DNA of 6,926 bases from Pseudorhodobacter antarcticus (GCA_945897655.1 CAMDHB010000191.1:1-6926); one strand, 5' to 3'; shown: positions 1 to 6,351, counted from the first letter of the stretch. Notes: generated by a model not told the origin, from the sequence alone. Made by a program: numbers and translations.

Positions 1-865
1 CCATGATCGCCCCCACAACGGCATCCACCCCCTGCAGCCAGGCCGCACTGCGATTGTCCAGATGGCCCACGTGCAACCGGGTAAAGGTCAGCGACTTTTG
101 CACCAACCGCTCCCAAAGGTTCGGCAGGGGCCTGCCCTCAGCTTCGCCATAGCTGACCACATGGCCAAGACGGCGCATGCAGTCAAAAGACCGGTCAAGG
201 ATGGTGGCCCCAGTGGAATCAATCACCTTGTCTACCCCCGACCCACTGGTCATCTCGCGGCAAACGCTGACGAAATCCTCCGTCCCCCGGTTAACCACCC
301 GGTCCGCGCCAAAGGCCAGCGCCTGCGCTTCCTTGCCTGCCGTCCCAACCGTACCAATCACCACGGCCCCCGCCATCTTGGCCAGTTGGGTCAGTTGCAA
401 CCCCACCCCGCCGCCAATGGCATGGATCAGCAATGTGTCCCCCGGCGCAGTCTGGCTGACCGTGTGCAGCAAATGCCACGCCGTCAGCGACTGGATGTAG
501 AACGCCGCCCCCGTGTCCAGGCTCATCGCATCCGGCAGCCGGATCAACCGCTCCTCAGGAACCACACAGAATTCGGCAAACCCGCCCGCACCTTCGGAAA
601 ACCCCGCAACCCGGTCACCCGGGGCATAGTCGGTGACACCCTCACCACAAGCCACCACAACCCCGGCCAGTTCCAGCCCGGCAACCAAAGGATAGCCCTT
701 CGGATGCGGATAGATCCCGCGCCGCATCATCAAATCGGCATAATTCAGCCCCGCCCGGTGCACCCGGATCAGGACCTGCCCCGCCAAGGCCACCGGTTCC
801 GGCACCTCGCGCAACAGCGGACCCTTCGTCACAGCCCCCGGCGGATCAAAGACAATAGCGCGCAT
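1..865 (-). CDS. NADPH:quinone oxidoreductase-like MDR family protein (3' end cut by window)
   Basis: Reading the minus strand from the ATG at 865-863 gives 288 uninterrupted codons to the window edge. The protein has the layout of zinc-free medium-chain dehydrogenases/reductases of the quinone oxidoreductase (zeta-crystallin) class, which use NADPH to reduce quinones or activated alkenes in the cytoplasm. A GroES-like N-terminal domain shows NYADLMMRRGIYP (41-53), GYPLVAGLELAG (57-68) and GDRVAG (83-88). SLTAWHLL (126-133) precedes the Rossmann nucleotide-binding glycine motif HAIGGGVG (148-155), and GVDKVIDSTGA (210-220), SYGEAEG (238-244) and KSLTFTR (257-263) follow as in the family. No zinc-ligand cysteine cluster is seen. 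The family is usually about 320-330 residues, so roughly 35-40 residues are missing at the left edge. A GGAGG lies 11 nt before the ATG. It is divergent from the rest of the window, and a functional link to the transporter genes is not shown. Exact substrate unknown. Confidence 0.93.
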   Translation of the reverse strand, partial: MRAIVFDPPGAVTKGPLLREVPEPVALAGQVLIRVHRAGLNYADLMMRRGIYPHPKGYPLVAGLELAGVVVACGEGVTDYAPGDRVAGFSEGAGGFAEFCVVPEERLIRLPDAMSLDTGAAFYIQSLTAWHLLHTVSQTAPGDTLLIHAIGGGVGLQLTQLAKMAGAVVIGTVGTAGKEAQALAFGADRVVNRGTEDFVSVCREMTSGSGVDKVIDSTGATILDRSFDCMRRLGHVVSYGEAEGRPLPNLWERLVQKSLTFTRLHVGHLDNRSAAWLQGVDAVVGAIM

Positions 866-897
866 CAGGATCACATCCTCCGTTTCCCCTGCCCGTC

Positions 898-926
898 ACT
901 ATGCGGCAGCACAATCCCACGCACAA
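898..926 (-). promoter_or_regulatory. Possible sigma70-type promoter of the MDR gene
   Basis: On the minus strand TTGTGC (926-921) and CATAGT (903-898) are separated by exactly 17 nt. They match the TTGACA/TATAAT consensus at 3 of 6 and 4 of 6 positions. A transcript starting about 7 nt downstream would have a short leader of roughly 25 nt before the ATG at 865, which fits. The matches are weak, so this is only a candidate. Confidence 0.28.
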
Positions 927-1126
927 CCTAACTTGACCTGCCAAACCCCTGCCAGCCCACCGACATCAAACCCCGCGCAACTGGCCGCTTCGGCCCTTGT
1001 CCTGACATGCCCATATCCAAGAACCCACCAGACGCCGCAAACCCTTCCGGTCACAGGATTTCCAAACGCCACCCGCTTCACCCGGCAAGGAATCTGGTGC
1101 CCCCAGCACGTCTTGAACCGGTCATC

Positions 1127-1145
1127 CCCTGAGTGCAAATCAGGG
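1127..1145. other. Small stem-loop (6-bp stem, 7-nt loop)
   Basis: CCCTGA (1127-1132) pairs perfectly with TCAGGG (1140-1145) around the 7-nt loop GTGCAAA. Neither strand has a following T-run, so it is not a Rho-independent terminator. Read on the minus strand, the loop is TTTGCAC, the shape of a tRNA-Ala(TGC) anticodon arm, followed by GGTTCAAG and a terminal ACCA at 1098-1095. However, no D-arm is present upstream and the T-stem does not pair, so it is not called as a tRNA. Function unknown. Confidence 0.45.
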
Positions 1146-1282
1146 ACAAGAAACAGATCGTTGTCACAAGCGCCGCAACTCTCTTGTAAGAAAAAGCGTA
1201 AATAGCCTTTCATTAATAGTATGTTGCACTCTTCTTCGGGTTGACGACGCTTGACATACGACCTCACAAGTTCCGGCATAGT

Positions 1283-1470
1283 CCGCTCGCCATGCGGCTT
1301 TGCCTTGACCGGATCGCTCCACCCCGCAAGACAGCCCCGTCCAGTTCCCAATGCCAAAGATGGGGCCTGCCCAAGACGCCGCACAGGCCGCTGGGGCTGT
1401 GCTGGAAGCGGTGTCGATCGGTGACCTCACGCCAACCGAGGGCCCACAGGTCATGGCGCTGAAGGGGTGA
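1283..1470 (+). pseudogene. Frameshifted C-terminal remnant of a DUF5681-like protein
   Basis: The plus-strand frame beginning at 1283 reads PLAMRLCLDRIAPPRKTAP up to about 1338. The sense then continues one frame over from the GTC at 1339, with VQFPMPKMGPAQDAAQAA, AVLEAVSIGDLTPTE and QVMALKG, to the TGA at 1468-1470. Joined, the pieces resemble the conserved C-terminal half of DUF5681 proteins as I remember them (pattern: LRLCLDRI-PPRK-APV, then an AA-rich helix, then AVAAGELTPSEA). These are small proteins of unknown function common in alphaproteobacteria and often found in accessory DNA. The break is best explained by loss of one base in the CCCC/GTCC stretch at 1335-1341. The N-terminal part, with the usual NP-G-P-KG motif, is missing, and similarity also stops abruptly near 1460. 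The family match is from memory of its pattern and needs a profile search. Confidence 0.55.
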
Positions 1471-1714
1471 GCGGCGGCAGCGCTCAAACATAAGCCGGAC
1501 GACAGACCTGCCGGCCGTAATGAAACAGGTGACCCTGCCAGCCCGGTGCGTCCAGTTCGCAGCCCAGACTGGTCCCGTCCGGGGATTCCTTGGCCGATGG
1601 GCGAAGTGGGGCGATATTGACATCAAGTTGTCTGTCAGTCCGGAATGTCGGTTGCAACTGGCCCCTCCCCAACCAGCTGCGCTAAGCTGATCCAAAGAAT
1701 CAACAAACCGGGAC
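1471..1714. other. Intergenic region upstream of the acetamidase gene
   Basis: No gene is supported. A 56-residue plus-strand frame (ATG 1520 to TGA 1690) and a 62-codon minus-strand frame (1672-1484) are open, but neither has a clear ribosome-binding site or family resemblance. The right-hand part carries likely regulatory sequence for the amide hydrolase gene: TTGACA (1617-1622), an inverted repeat TGACA-N10-TGTCA (1618-1637), the word CCGGAATGTC (1640-1649), which recurs before the next transcription unit, and the 8-bp palindrome GTTGCAAC (1651-1658). Confidence 0.5.
1617..1658 (+). promoter_or_regulatory. Candidate control region of the acetamidase/formamidase gene
   Basis: A perfect -35-like TTGACA (1617-1622) overlaps the left arm of an inverted repeat TGACA-N10-TGTCA (1618-1637). 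It is followed by CCGGAATGTC (1640-1649) and the palindrome GTTGCAAC (1651-1658). The cluster ends about 57 nt before the start codon at 1715. No good -10 hexamer sits 16-18 nt after the TTGACA, so the promoter itself is unproven. An overlapping inverted repeat would suit a repressor or activator site. Confidence 0.25.
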
Positions 1715-2668
1715 ATGTCCGCCATGTGCAAGGACTGCAACTACACCATCCACGGCGCGCAGCACCATTTCGGCTGGGACAACAGCCTGCCCCCCGCCGT
1801 GCGGGCCGAACCAGGGTCCAAGATCCTGTTCCACTGTCAGGATTCCTCGGCCGGGCAGTTCAGCCGGACCTCTAGCGTTGCGGACGTGAGCACACTCGAT
1901 TTCGGCAAGGTCAACCCGGTGTCCGGCCCGATCTTTGTCGAAGGCGCTATGCCAGGTGACGCGCTGAAGGTGACGATTGACAGCTTTGCCCCGTCAGGAT
2001 GGGGCTGGACGGCCAACATCCCGGGCTTTGGCCTCTTGGCCGATCAGTTCACCACGCCCGCCCTGAACATTTGGTCCTATGACCCCGCCACCCTTGCCCC
2101 CGCCCTTTATGGCGCCCACGCCCGCGTGCCGCTGAAACCCTTTGCCGGGACCATCGGCTGTGCGCCAGCCGCCCCCGGCCTTCATTCCGTCGTGCCGCCC
2201 CGGCGCGTCGGCGGCAACTTGGACATCCGCGATCTGGCCGCCGGAACAACCCTTTACCTGCCGATCGAGGTTGCAGGCGCCCTCTTCTCGGTGGGTGACA
2301 CCCACGCCGCCCAAGGCGACGGCGAGGTTTGCGGCACCGCCATCGAAAGCCCGATGGACGTGGTTCTGACCCTTGACCTGATCAAGGGCGCGAACCTGAA
2401 AACCCCCCGCTTCACCACTCCGGGGCCCGTCACCAACCATCTGGACGCAAAGGGGTATGAGGTCACCACCGGCATCGGCCCCGACCTCATGTCCGGCGCC
2501 CGCGATGCCGTCTCGGCCATGATCGACCACCTCTCCGCCACCCGCGGCCTGTCGCCGGTCGAGGCCTATATGCTGTGTTCGACCTGCGGGGACCTCAGGA
2601 TTTCCGAAATCGTCGACATGCCGAATTGGGTCGTCAGTTTCTACTTCCCTAGGGTCGTGTTCGAATAA
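1715..2668 (+). CDS. Acetamidase/formamidase family protein
   Basis: This 317-residue protein belongs to the FmdA/AmdA family, metal-dependent cytoplasmic amidases that hydrolyse formamide, acetamide or related short amides to the acid and ammonia. Family signatures run the full length: an N-terminal MCKDCNYTIH and HHFGWDNSLPP (4-27), DSSAGQFS (43-50), NPVSGPIFVEGAMPGD (67-82), the core motif GDTHAAQGDGEVCG (194-207) with its conserved His and acidic residues, AIESPMDV (209-216) and a C-terminal EAYMLCSTCGDLRISEIVD (283-301). There is no signal peptide. Two ATGs (1715 and 1724) are possible; the second gives the more typical MCKDCN start, and neither has a strong Shine-Dalgarno sequence. Length is normal for the shorter bacterial members. 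It lies 109 nt before the hydrolase-transporter operon in the same direction, with no convincing terminator between, suggesting a shared nitrogen- or amide-scavenging role. Which amide it uses cannot be told from sequence; many family members have unknown substrates. Confidence 0.95.
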   Translation: MSAMCKDCNYTIHGAQHHFGWDNSLPPAVRAEPGSKILFHCQDSSAGQFSRTSSVADVSTLDFGKVNPVSGPIFVEGAMPGDALKVTIDSFAPSGWGWTANIPGFGLLADQFTTPALNIWSYDPATLAPALYGAHARVPLKPFAGTIGCAPAAPGLHSVVPPRRVGGNLDIRDLAAGTTLYLPIEVAGALFSVGDTHAAQGDGEVCGTAIESPMDVVLTLDLIKGANLKTPRFTTPGPVTNHLDAKGYEVTTGIGPDLMSGARDAVSAMIDHLSATRGLSPVEAYMLCSTCGDLRISEIVDMPNWVVSFYFPRVVFE

Positions 2669-2680
2669 GCGGCACCCTGC

Positions 2681-2699
2681 CCGGAATGTCCGACAATTC
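2681..2699. promoter_or_regulatory. Imperfect inverted repeat containing CCGGAATGTC, possible operator
   Basis: GAATGTC-C-GACAATTC (2684-2699) is an inverted repeat with one bulged A, and it begins inside CCGGAATGTC (2681-2690). The same 10-mer occurs at 1640-1649 before the acetamidase gene. It sits about 80-95 nt before the hydrolase ATG, a plausible distance for a regulator site. No T-run follows, so it is not a terminator of the acetamidase gene. Confidence 0.25.
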
Positions 2700-2722
2700 G
2701 CAGCTACTCAGCGTGAATCTTG

Positions 2723-2754
2723 TTGACTACCGCGAAACTAAAGGAACCTTTAAG
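2723..2754 (+). promoter_or_regulatory. Weak candidate promoter of the hydrolase-transporter operon
   Basis: TTGACT (2723-2728) matches the -35 consensus at 5 of 6 positions, and TTTAAG (2749-2754) is the best AT-rich hexamer downstream. The spacer is 20 nt, longer than the 16-18 nt norm, so the match is poor. A promoter here would allow the operon to be transcribed separately from the acetamidase gene. Confidence 0.2.
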
Positions 2755-2765
2755 CTCAAAGGACC

Positions 2766-2772
2766 AGGGGAG
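2766..2772 (+). promoter_or_regulatory. Ribosome-binding site deciding the hydrolase start
   Basis: AGGGGAG lies 5 nt before the ATG at 2778 but only 2 nt before the in-frame GTG at 2775. The spacing favours the ATG as the true start, making the protein one residue shorter than a GTG start would give. Confidence 0.7.
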
Positions 2773-2777
2773 TCGTG

Positions 2778-3668
2778 ATGAAGCAGACAGAGGGCCGCGC
2801 CACTTTTCGCGGGCATGAAACGTGGTACCGGGTCACCGGCGACCTTGGCACCGGCAAGACCCCGATCGTCCTTTTGCATGGCGGCCCGGGGGCGGGGCAC
2901 AACTATATCGACAGCTACAAGCTGCTGGCAAATGATGGCCGCGCCGTGATCCATTATGACCAGTTGGGCTGTGGCAACTCGACCCACCTGCCGAATGCGC
3001 CCGTCGATTTCTGGACCCCGCAACTGTTTGTGGACGAGTTGGAAAACCTGATCGACCATCTTGGCATTCGCGCAGGCTTTCACGTTCTGGGGCAAAGCTG
3101 GGGCGGAATGCTGGGGGCAGAATACGCGGTGCGCCACCCCACGGGGTTGAAATCGCTGACGATTGCCAACTCACCCGCCTCAATGGCGCTGTGGACGTCC
3201 GAGGCGATGCGCCAGCGGTCGGAAATGCCTCAGGACATTCAGGACGCGCTGAATAAGTACGAAGCCTCAGCCGACTATGACAACCCCGCCTACAAGGCCG
3301 CCACCGACTGGGTCTATGCCCGCCATGTCTGCCGCGTGATCCCGAACCCGCCCGAGGTTGTCGCCAGCTTCACCCAGCTTGCCGCCGACCCGACGGTCTA
3401 TCACACCATGAACGGGCCCAACGAATTCTTCGTGGTGGGCACTCTCAAACACTGGGACATCACGCCAGACCTGCACAAGGCCAACGTGCCGACCCTTCTG
3501 GTGTCCGGCCGTCATGACGAGGCGACGCCGGCCACCGTGCAACCCTACAAAGACCTGATCAAAGGGTCTGCCTGGATGATTTTTGAAGACAGCAGCCACA
3601 TGCCTCATGTCGAGGAAACCGCCTTCTGCATGGGCGTGGTCGGCGGCTTTCTGAACGCGAACGACTAA
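2778..3668 (+). CDS. Alpha/beta hydrolase, S33 proline iminopeptidase / L-amino-acid amidase type
   Basis: This 296-residue cytoplasmic hydrolase has no signal peptide. It carries the S33 oxyanion motif HGGPGAGHNY (34-43), YDQLGCGNS (60-68), the nucleophile elbow GQSWGG with Ser107, an acid at Asp247 in VSGRHDEATP, and a catalytic His, most likely His274 in EDSSHMPHVEE. A helical cap lies between about residues 132 and 225. Family members remove an N-terminal residue, classically proline, from peptides, or hydrolyse amino-acid amides. The DQLGCGNS form, with Leu where classical proline iminopeptidases usually have Arg, is typical of the subgroup that also includes L-amino-acid amidases, so the substrate may be an amide rather than a peptide. 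Length fits the family. It is the first gene of the tight operon, 18 nt before the binding-protein gene, which suggests it acts on what the transporter brings in. A family call is secure; the substrate is inferred. Confidence 0.93.
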   Translation: MKQTEGRATFRGHETWYRVTGDLGTGKTPIVLLHGGPGAGHNYIDSYKLLANDGRAVIHYDQLGCGNSTHLPNAPVDFWTPQLFVDELENLIDHLGIRAGFHVLGQSWGGMLGAEYAVRHPTGLKSLTIANSPASMALWTSEAMRQRSEMPQDIQDALNKYEASADYDNPAYKAATDWVYARHVCRVIPNPPEVVASFTQLAADPTVYHTMNGPNEFFVVGTLKHWDITPDLHKANVPTLLVSGRHDEATPATVQPYKDLIKGSAWMIFEDSSHMPHVEETAFCMGVVGGFLNAND

Positions 3669-3686
3669 CAAAACGGGGAGACTGCA

Positions 3687-5339
3687 ATGAAGAAACTTCT
3701 GTTTGCCACAGCCGCGGCCAGCCTTCTGGGCTTGACCCCGGCTCTGGCCGAATACCAAGCCGAACATCGCGGCGGCACCATGCGTCTGGTCGCCCGCTCG
3801 GCCGGGGGCACCGTGGACCCCCATATCAACTATACCCTGCAATACTGGCAGGTCTACCAAAGCCTGTACGACGGCCTTGTCGGCTTCAAAAAGGCCGCCG
3901 GTGCTGAAGGCTTCACCAAGGTCCCGAACCTGGCCGAGGCGATCCCCGAGCCGACCAATGACGGCAAGACCTACACCTTCAAGATCCGCAAGGGCATCAT
4001 GTTCTCGAACGGTCAGGAAATGGGCGTCAAGGATGTCGTGGCCTCGTTGCAGCGCATCTTCAAGGTGTCCAGCCCCACCGCAGGCGGGTTCTATTCCGTC
4101 ATCGTCGGCGCTGACAAATGCCTTGCTGACGCCGCGACCTGCACCCTTGAAGGCGGCGTGATCGGCGATGAAGCGGCTGGCACCGTCACCATCAACCTCA
4201 CGCGCCCCGATGCCGAATTCTTTGACAAGCTGGCACTGCCCCATGCGGCCATCCTGCCCGCCGACACGCCCGCCTCTGACCTTGGCACCGTGCCCGCACC
4301 CGGCACCGGCGCCTACTACATCAGCTCTTACGACCCCAACACCGGCATGAAGCTGGAACGCAATCCCCACTTCAAGGTCTGGAGCGAGGACGCCCAGCCC
4401 GATGGCTACCCCGACGTCGTGCAATACGATTTCGGCATGACGGATGAGGCGCAGGTAACCGCCGTTCAGAACGGCGAGGCTGACTGGATGTTTGACCAGC
4501 CGCCGACCGACCGCTTGGGCGAAATTGGCACGACCTATGCCGATCAGGTGAACATCACCACGCTGACCGCCTGGTGGTATGCGCCGATGAACACCAACAT
4601 AGCGCCCTTTGACAATGTTCTGGCGCGGCAAGCCGTCAACTATGCCATCGACCGCAACGCGATGGTCAACCTGTTCGGCGGCCCGGTTCTGGCCAGCCCG
4701 ATCTGCCAGGTCCTGCCCCCCGGCTTCCCCGGACACGTGCCCTACTGCCCCTACACCATGGACCCAGGCGAAAAGTGGTCGGCCCCCGATCTTGAAAAGG
4801 CCAAGGCCCTCGTCGAGGAATCCGGCACCAAGGGTCAAAAGGTGACCATCATCGCCGAAGATACCACCGTATCCAAGTCGATCGGCACCTATCTGCAATC
4901 GGTCCTGACCGAGATCGGCTATGAGGCCGAGGTCAAGCCGATCTCGCCCAATATCCAGTTCACCTATATCCAGAACACCAACAACAACGTCCAGATCTCG
5001 CTGACCCAGTGGTATCAGGACTATCCTGCCGCGTCGGATTTCCTGAACATCCTGTTCGGCTGTTCGTCCTTCACCCCCGGCTCGGACTCGTCGATCAACA
5101 TCGCAGGCTTCTGTGATGAGGGCATTCAGGCCAAGATGGACGAAGCGCTGCTGCTGGGCGTGACCGATCCTGCGGCCGCCGACCTGATGTGGGCCGATAT
5201 CGACAAGGCCGTGACCGATGCAGCACCGATGGCGGCCCTGTTCACCCCCAAGCGGATCGACTTTGTGTCCAAGCGTCTGGGCAACTTCCAGTTCAACTCG
5301 CAGTTCTACTGGATGATCACCCAGTCATGGGTCCAGTGA
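3687..5339 (+). CDS. Periplasmic solute-binding protein of a peptide-type ABC transporter (SBP_bac_5)
   Basis: This 550-residue protein is the extracytoplasmic receptor of an Opp/Dpp-type importer. It starts with a classical Sec signal peptide: MKK, a hydrophobic stretch, then TPALA, with probable cleavage after Ala21. There is no lipobox cysteine, so it should be free in the periplasm. Family-5 landmarks are GGTMRLVARSAGGTVDPH (29-46), YQSLYDGLVGF (57-67), KTYTFKIRKGIMFSNGQEM (94-112), GTGAYYISSYDPNTGMKLERN (206-226, in part), RQAVNYAIDR (314-323) and QWYQDYPAASDFL (441-453). Length is typical. Six cysteines remain in the mature protein as three neighbouring pairs (145/152, 340/354, 459/476), which could form three disulfides. 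The start is well supported: GGGGAG ends 6 nt before the ATG. The ligand is unknown; annotation as peptide-binding reflects the family, which also binds opines, glycosides, nickel chelates and other solutes. Confidence 0.95.
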   Translation: MKKLLFATAAASLLGLTPALAEYQAEHRGGTMRLVARSAGGTVDPHINYTLQYWQVYQSLYDGLVGFKKAAGAEGFTKVPNLAEAIPEPTNDGKTYTFKIRKGIMFSNGQEMGVKDVVASLQRIFKVSSPTAGGFYSVIVGADKCLADAATCTLEGGVIGDEAAGTVTINLTRPDAEFFDKLALPHAAILPADTPASDLGTVPAPGTGAYYISSYDPNTGMKLERNPHFKVWSEDAQPDGYPDVVQYDFGMTDEAQVTAVQNGEADWMFDQPPTDRLGEIGTTYADQVNITTLTAWWYAPMNTNIAPFDNVLARQAVNYAIDRNAMVNLFGGPVLASPICQVLPPGFPGHVPYCPYTMDPGEKWSAPDLEKAKALVEESGTKGQKVTIIAEDTTVSKSIGTYLQSVLTEIGYEAEVKPISPNIQFTYIQNTNNNVQISLTQWYQDYPAASDFLNILFGCSSFTPGSDSSINIAGFCDEGIQAKMDEALLLGVTDPAAADLMWADIDKAVTDAAPMAALFTPKRIDFVSKRLGNFQFNSQFYWMITQSWVQ

Positions 5340-5343
5340 TCTG

Positions 5344-6351
5344 GTGAGCGTTCAACCCAACATCAGCCGTGGCCCCTGGGCCACGGCATTTCACCGTCTG
5401 AAACGCGACAAGGCCGCCTTGTTCGCCTTGTCCGTCTTTGGCCTTGTCGTGTTCAGCTGCCTGATGGCCCCAGTCTATGCCTGGTGGGCCGGGGTGCAGC
5501 CCTTCAAATCCACCCTGGATGCCGTCATCATCATCGGCGGCGAACAGCGCCCCGTGATGGAACTGCCCACAACGGGCCTTGCCCTTGGCTACACCCCCAT
5601 CGGCCCGACATGGGAACCCGGAAACTACTTTCTGGGGGCCGATAATCAGGGCCGCGATGTGATGGCACGCCTGCTTTATGGCGGCCTGAACTCGATCTTC
5701 ATCGCTGCCGCCGCCACCACCTTCACCCTGACCTTCGCCACCGCCTTTGGCCTTGCTGCCGGGTTCTTTGGTGGCGTGGTGGATATGGTGCTGTCGCGGA
5801 TTCTGGATGTGCTCTGGGCCTTCCCCGTCTACCTCCTCGCCATCTCCCTTTCCATCGTGCTGATCACCCAAGGCATCACCATCGGCCCGTTTGAGATTGA
5901 CTCAGGCTCCCTCTGGCTGCCCATCTTCATCATCGGCCTGATCTACATTCCCTATGTCGCCCGTCCCATCCGGGGTCAGGTCATGTCGCTGCGGAATTCC
6001 GATTTCGTCATGGCCGCCATCGGGCTTGGTGCCCCACCCTCCCGCATCCTGCTCAAGGATATCCTGCCCAACATCTCCACCACCCTCATCGTCTTCGTCC
6101 CCATCATGATGGCGCTGAACATGCTGACCGAAAGCGCCCTGTCCTTTCTGTCCATCGGCGTGCAACCCCCTGACGCAAGCTGGGGCACCATCATCCAGGA
6201 CGGCCAATCGCTCCTCTACTCCCGCCCCATCGTGGCGCTTGCCCCAGGCATCATGATCGTGATCTCGGTCCTGTCGCTGAACGTGTTTGGCGACGGCTTG
6301 CGCGACGCGCTTGATCCCAAATCCAAGATCAAACTGGGGCGCTCCTCATGA
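5344..6351 (+). CDS. ABC transporter permease, OppC/DppC type
   Basis: This 335-residue inner-membrane permease forms half of the translocation channel. The N-terminal OppC_N segment is visible (RLKRDKAALFALSVFGL, 18-34, running into the first membrane span), then a periplasmic loop to about residue 95. Next come GADNQGRDVMARLLYGG (98-114), the usual entry to the BPD_transp_1 domain, and about five further hydrophobic spans. The ATPase-contacting EAA loop is MAAIGLGAPPSRILLKDILPN (223-243, in part). C-terminal hallmarks are ESALSFLSIGVQPPDASWG (263-281) and NVFGDGLRDALDP (313-325). The start is a GTG only 4 nt after the preceding stop and has no clear Shine-Dalgarno sequence, so translation is probably coupled to the binding-protein gene. 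No in-frame ATG is available upstream. The gene overlaps the next permease by 4 nt. Unusually, the C-type permease precedes the B-type. Confidence 0.95.
   Translation: MSVQPNISRGPWATAFHRLKRDKAALFALSVFGLVVFSCLMAPVYAWWAGVQPFKSTLDAVIIIGGEQRPVMELPTTGLALGYTPIGPTWEPGNYFLGADNQGRDVMARLLYGGLNSIFIAAAATTFTLTFATAFGLAAGFFGGVVDMVLSRILDVLWAFPVYLLAISLSIVLITQGITIGPFEIDSGSLWLPIFIIGLIYIPYVARPIRGQVMSLRNSDFVMAAIGLGAPPSRILLKDILPNISTTLIVFVPIMMALNMLTESALSFLSIGVQPPDASWGTIIQDGQSLLYSRPIVALAPGIMIVISVLSLNVFGDGLRDALDPKSKIKLGRSS

Larger units (their letters stand above)
866..1282. other. Intergenic stretch with no supported gene
   Basis: No reading frame here has both a recognisable family signature and a credible ribosome-binding site. 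A minus-strand frame stays open from about 1384 to 899, but its product (with pieces such as DNDLFLVPDLHSGDD and RVCGVWWVLGYG) matches no family I know and its start is not supported. The stretch contains a 6-bp stem-loop (1127-1145), an AT-rich patch around 1190-1225 that stands out from the GC-rich surroundings, and a perfect TTGACA (1251-1256) with a CATAGT 20 nt later, which is too wide for a standard promoter. It could be decayed coding DNA, given the gene remnant directly to its right. Confidence 0.6.

Noticed and set aside
62..931. A 289-codon plus-strand open frame opposite the quinone oxidoreductase
   Set aside because: The translation is Pro/Arg/His-rich without family resemblance, and the minus strand encodes an unmistakable MDR protein over the same bases.
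1095..1145. A tRNA gene on the minus strand
   Set aside because: Only the anticodon-arm-like hairpin and an ACCA end are present; the D-arm, T-stem pairing and 5' acceptor strand are missing.
899..1384. A 161-codon minus-strand protein gene
   Set aside because: No recognisable family, no supported start, and it overlaps the plus-strand DUF5681-like remnant; kept only as an unexplained open frame.
1520..1690. A 56-residue plus-strand small ORF before the acetamidase gene
   Set aside because: No ribosome-binding site and no family resemblance, and it overlaps the likely control region of the downstream gene.
2739..2752. AAAGG-AA-CCTTT as a terminator hairpin after the acetamidase gene
   Set aside because: The loop would be only 2 nt and there is no following T-run, so it cannot act as a normal Rho-independent terminator.
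3267..4898. A 543-codon open frame on the minus strand opposite the hydrolase and binding-protein genes
   Set aside because: It is a shadow of the real genes created by GC-rich third positions; its translation is low-complexity Gly/Val/Ala/Asp-rich with no family motif, while the plus strand has clear conserved proteins.
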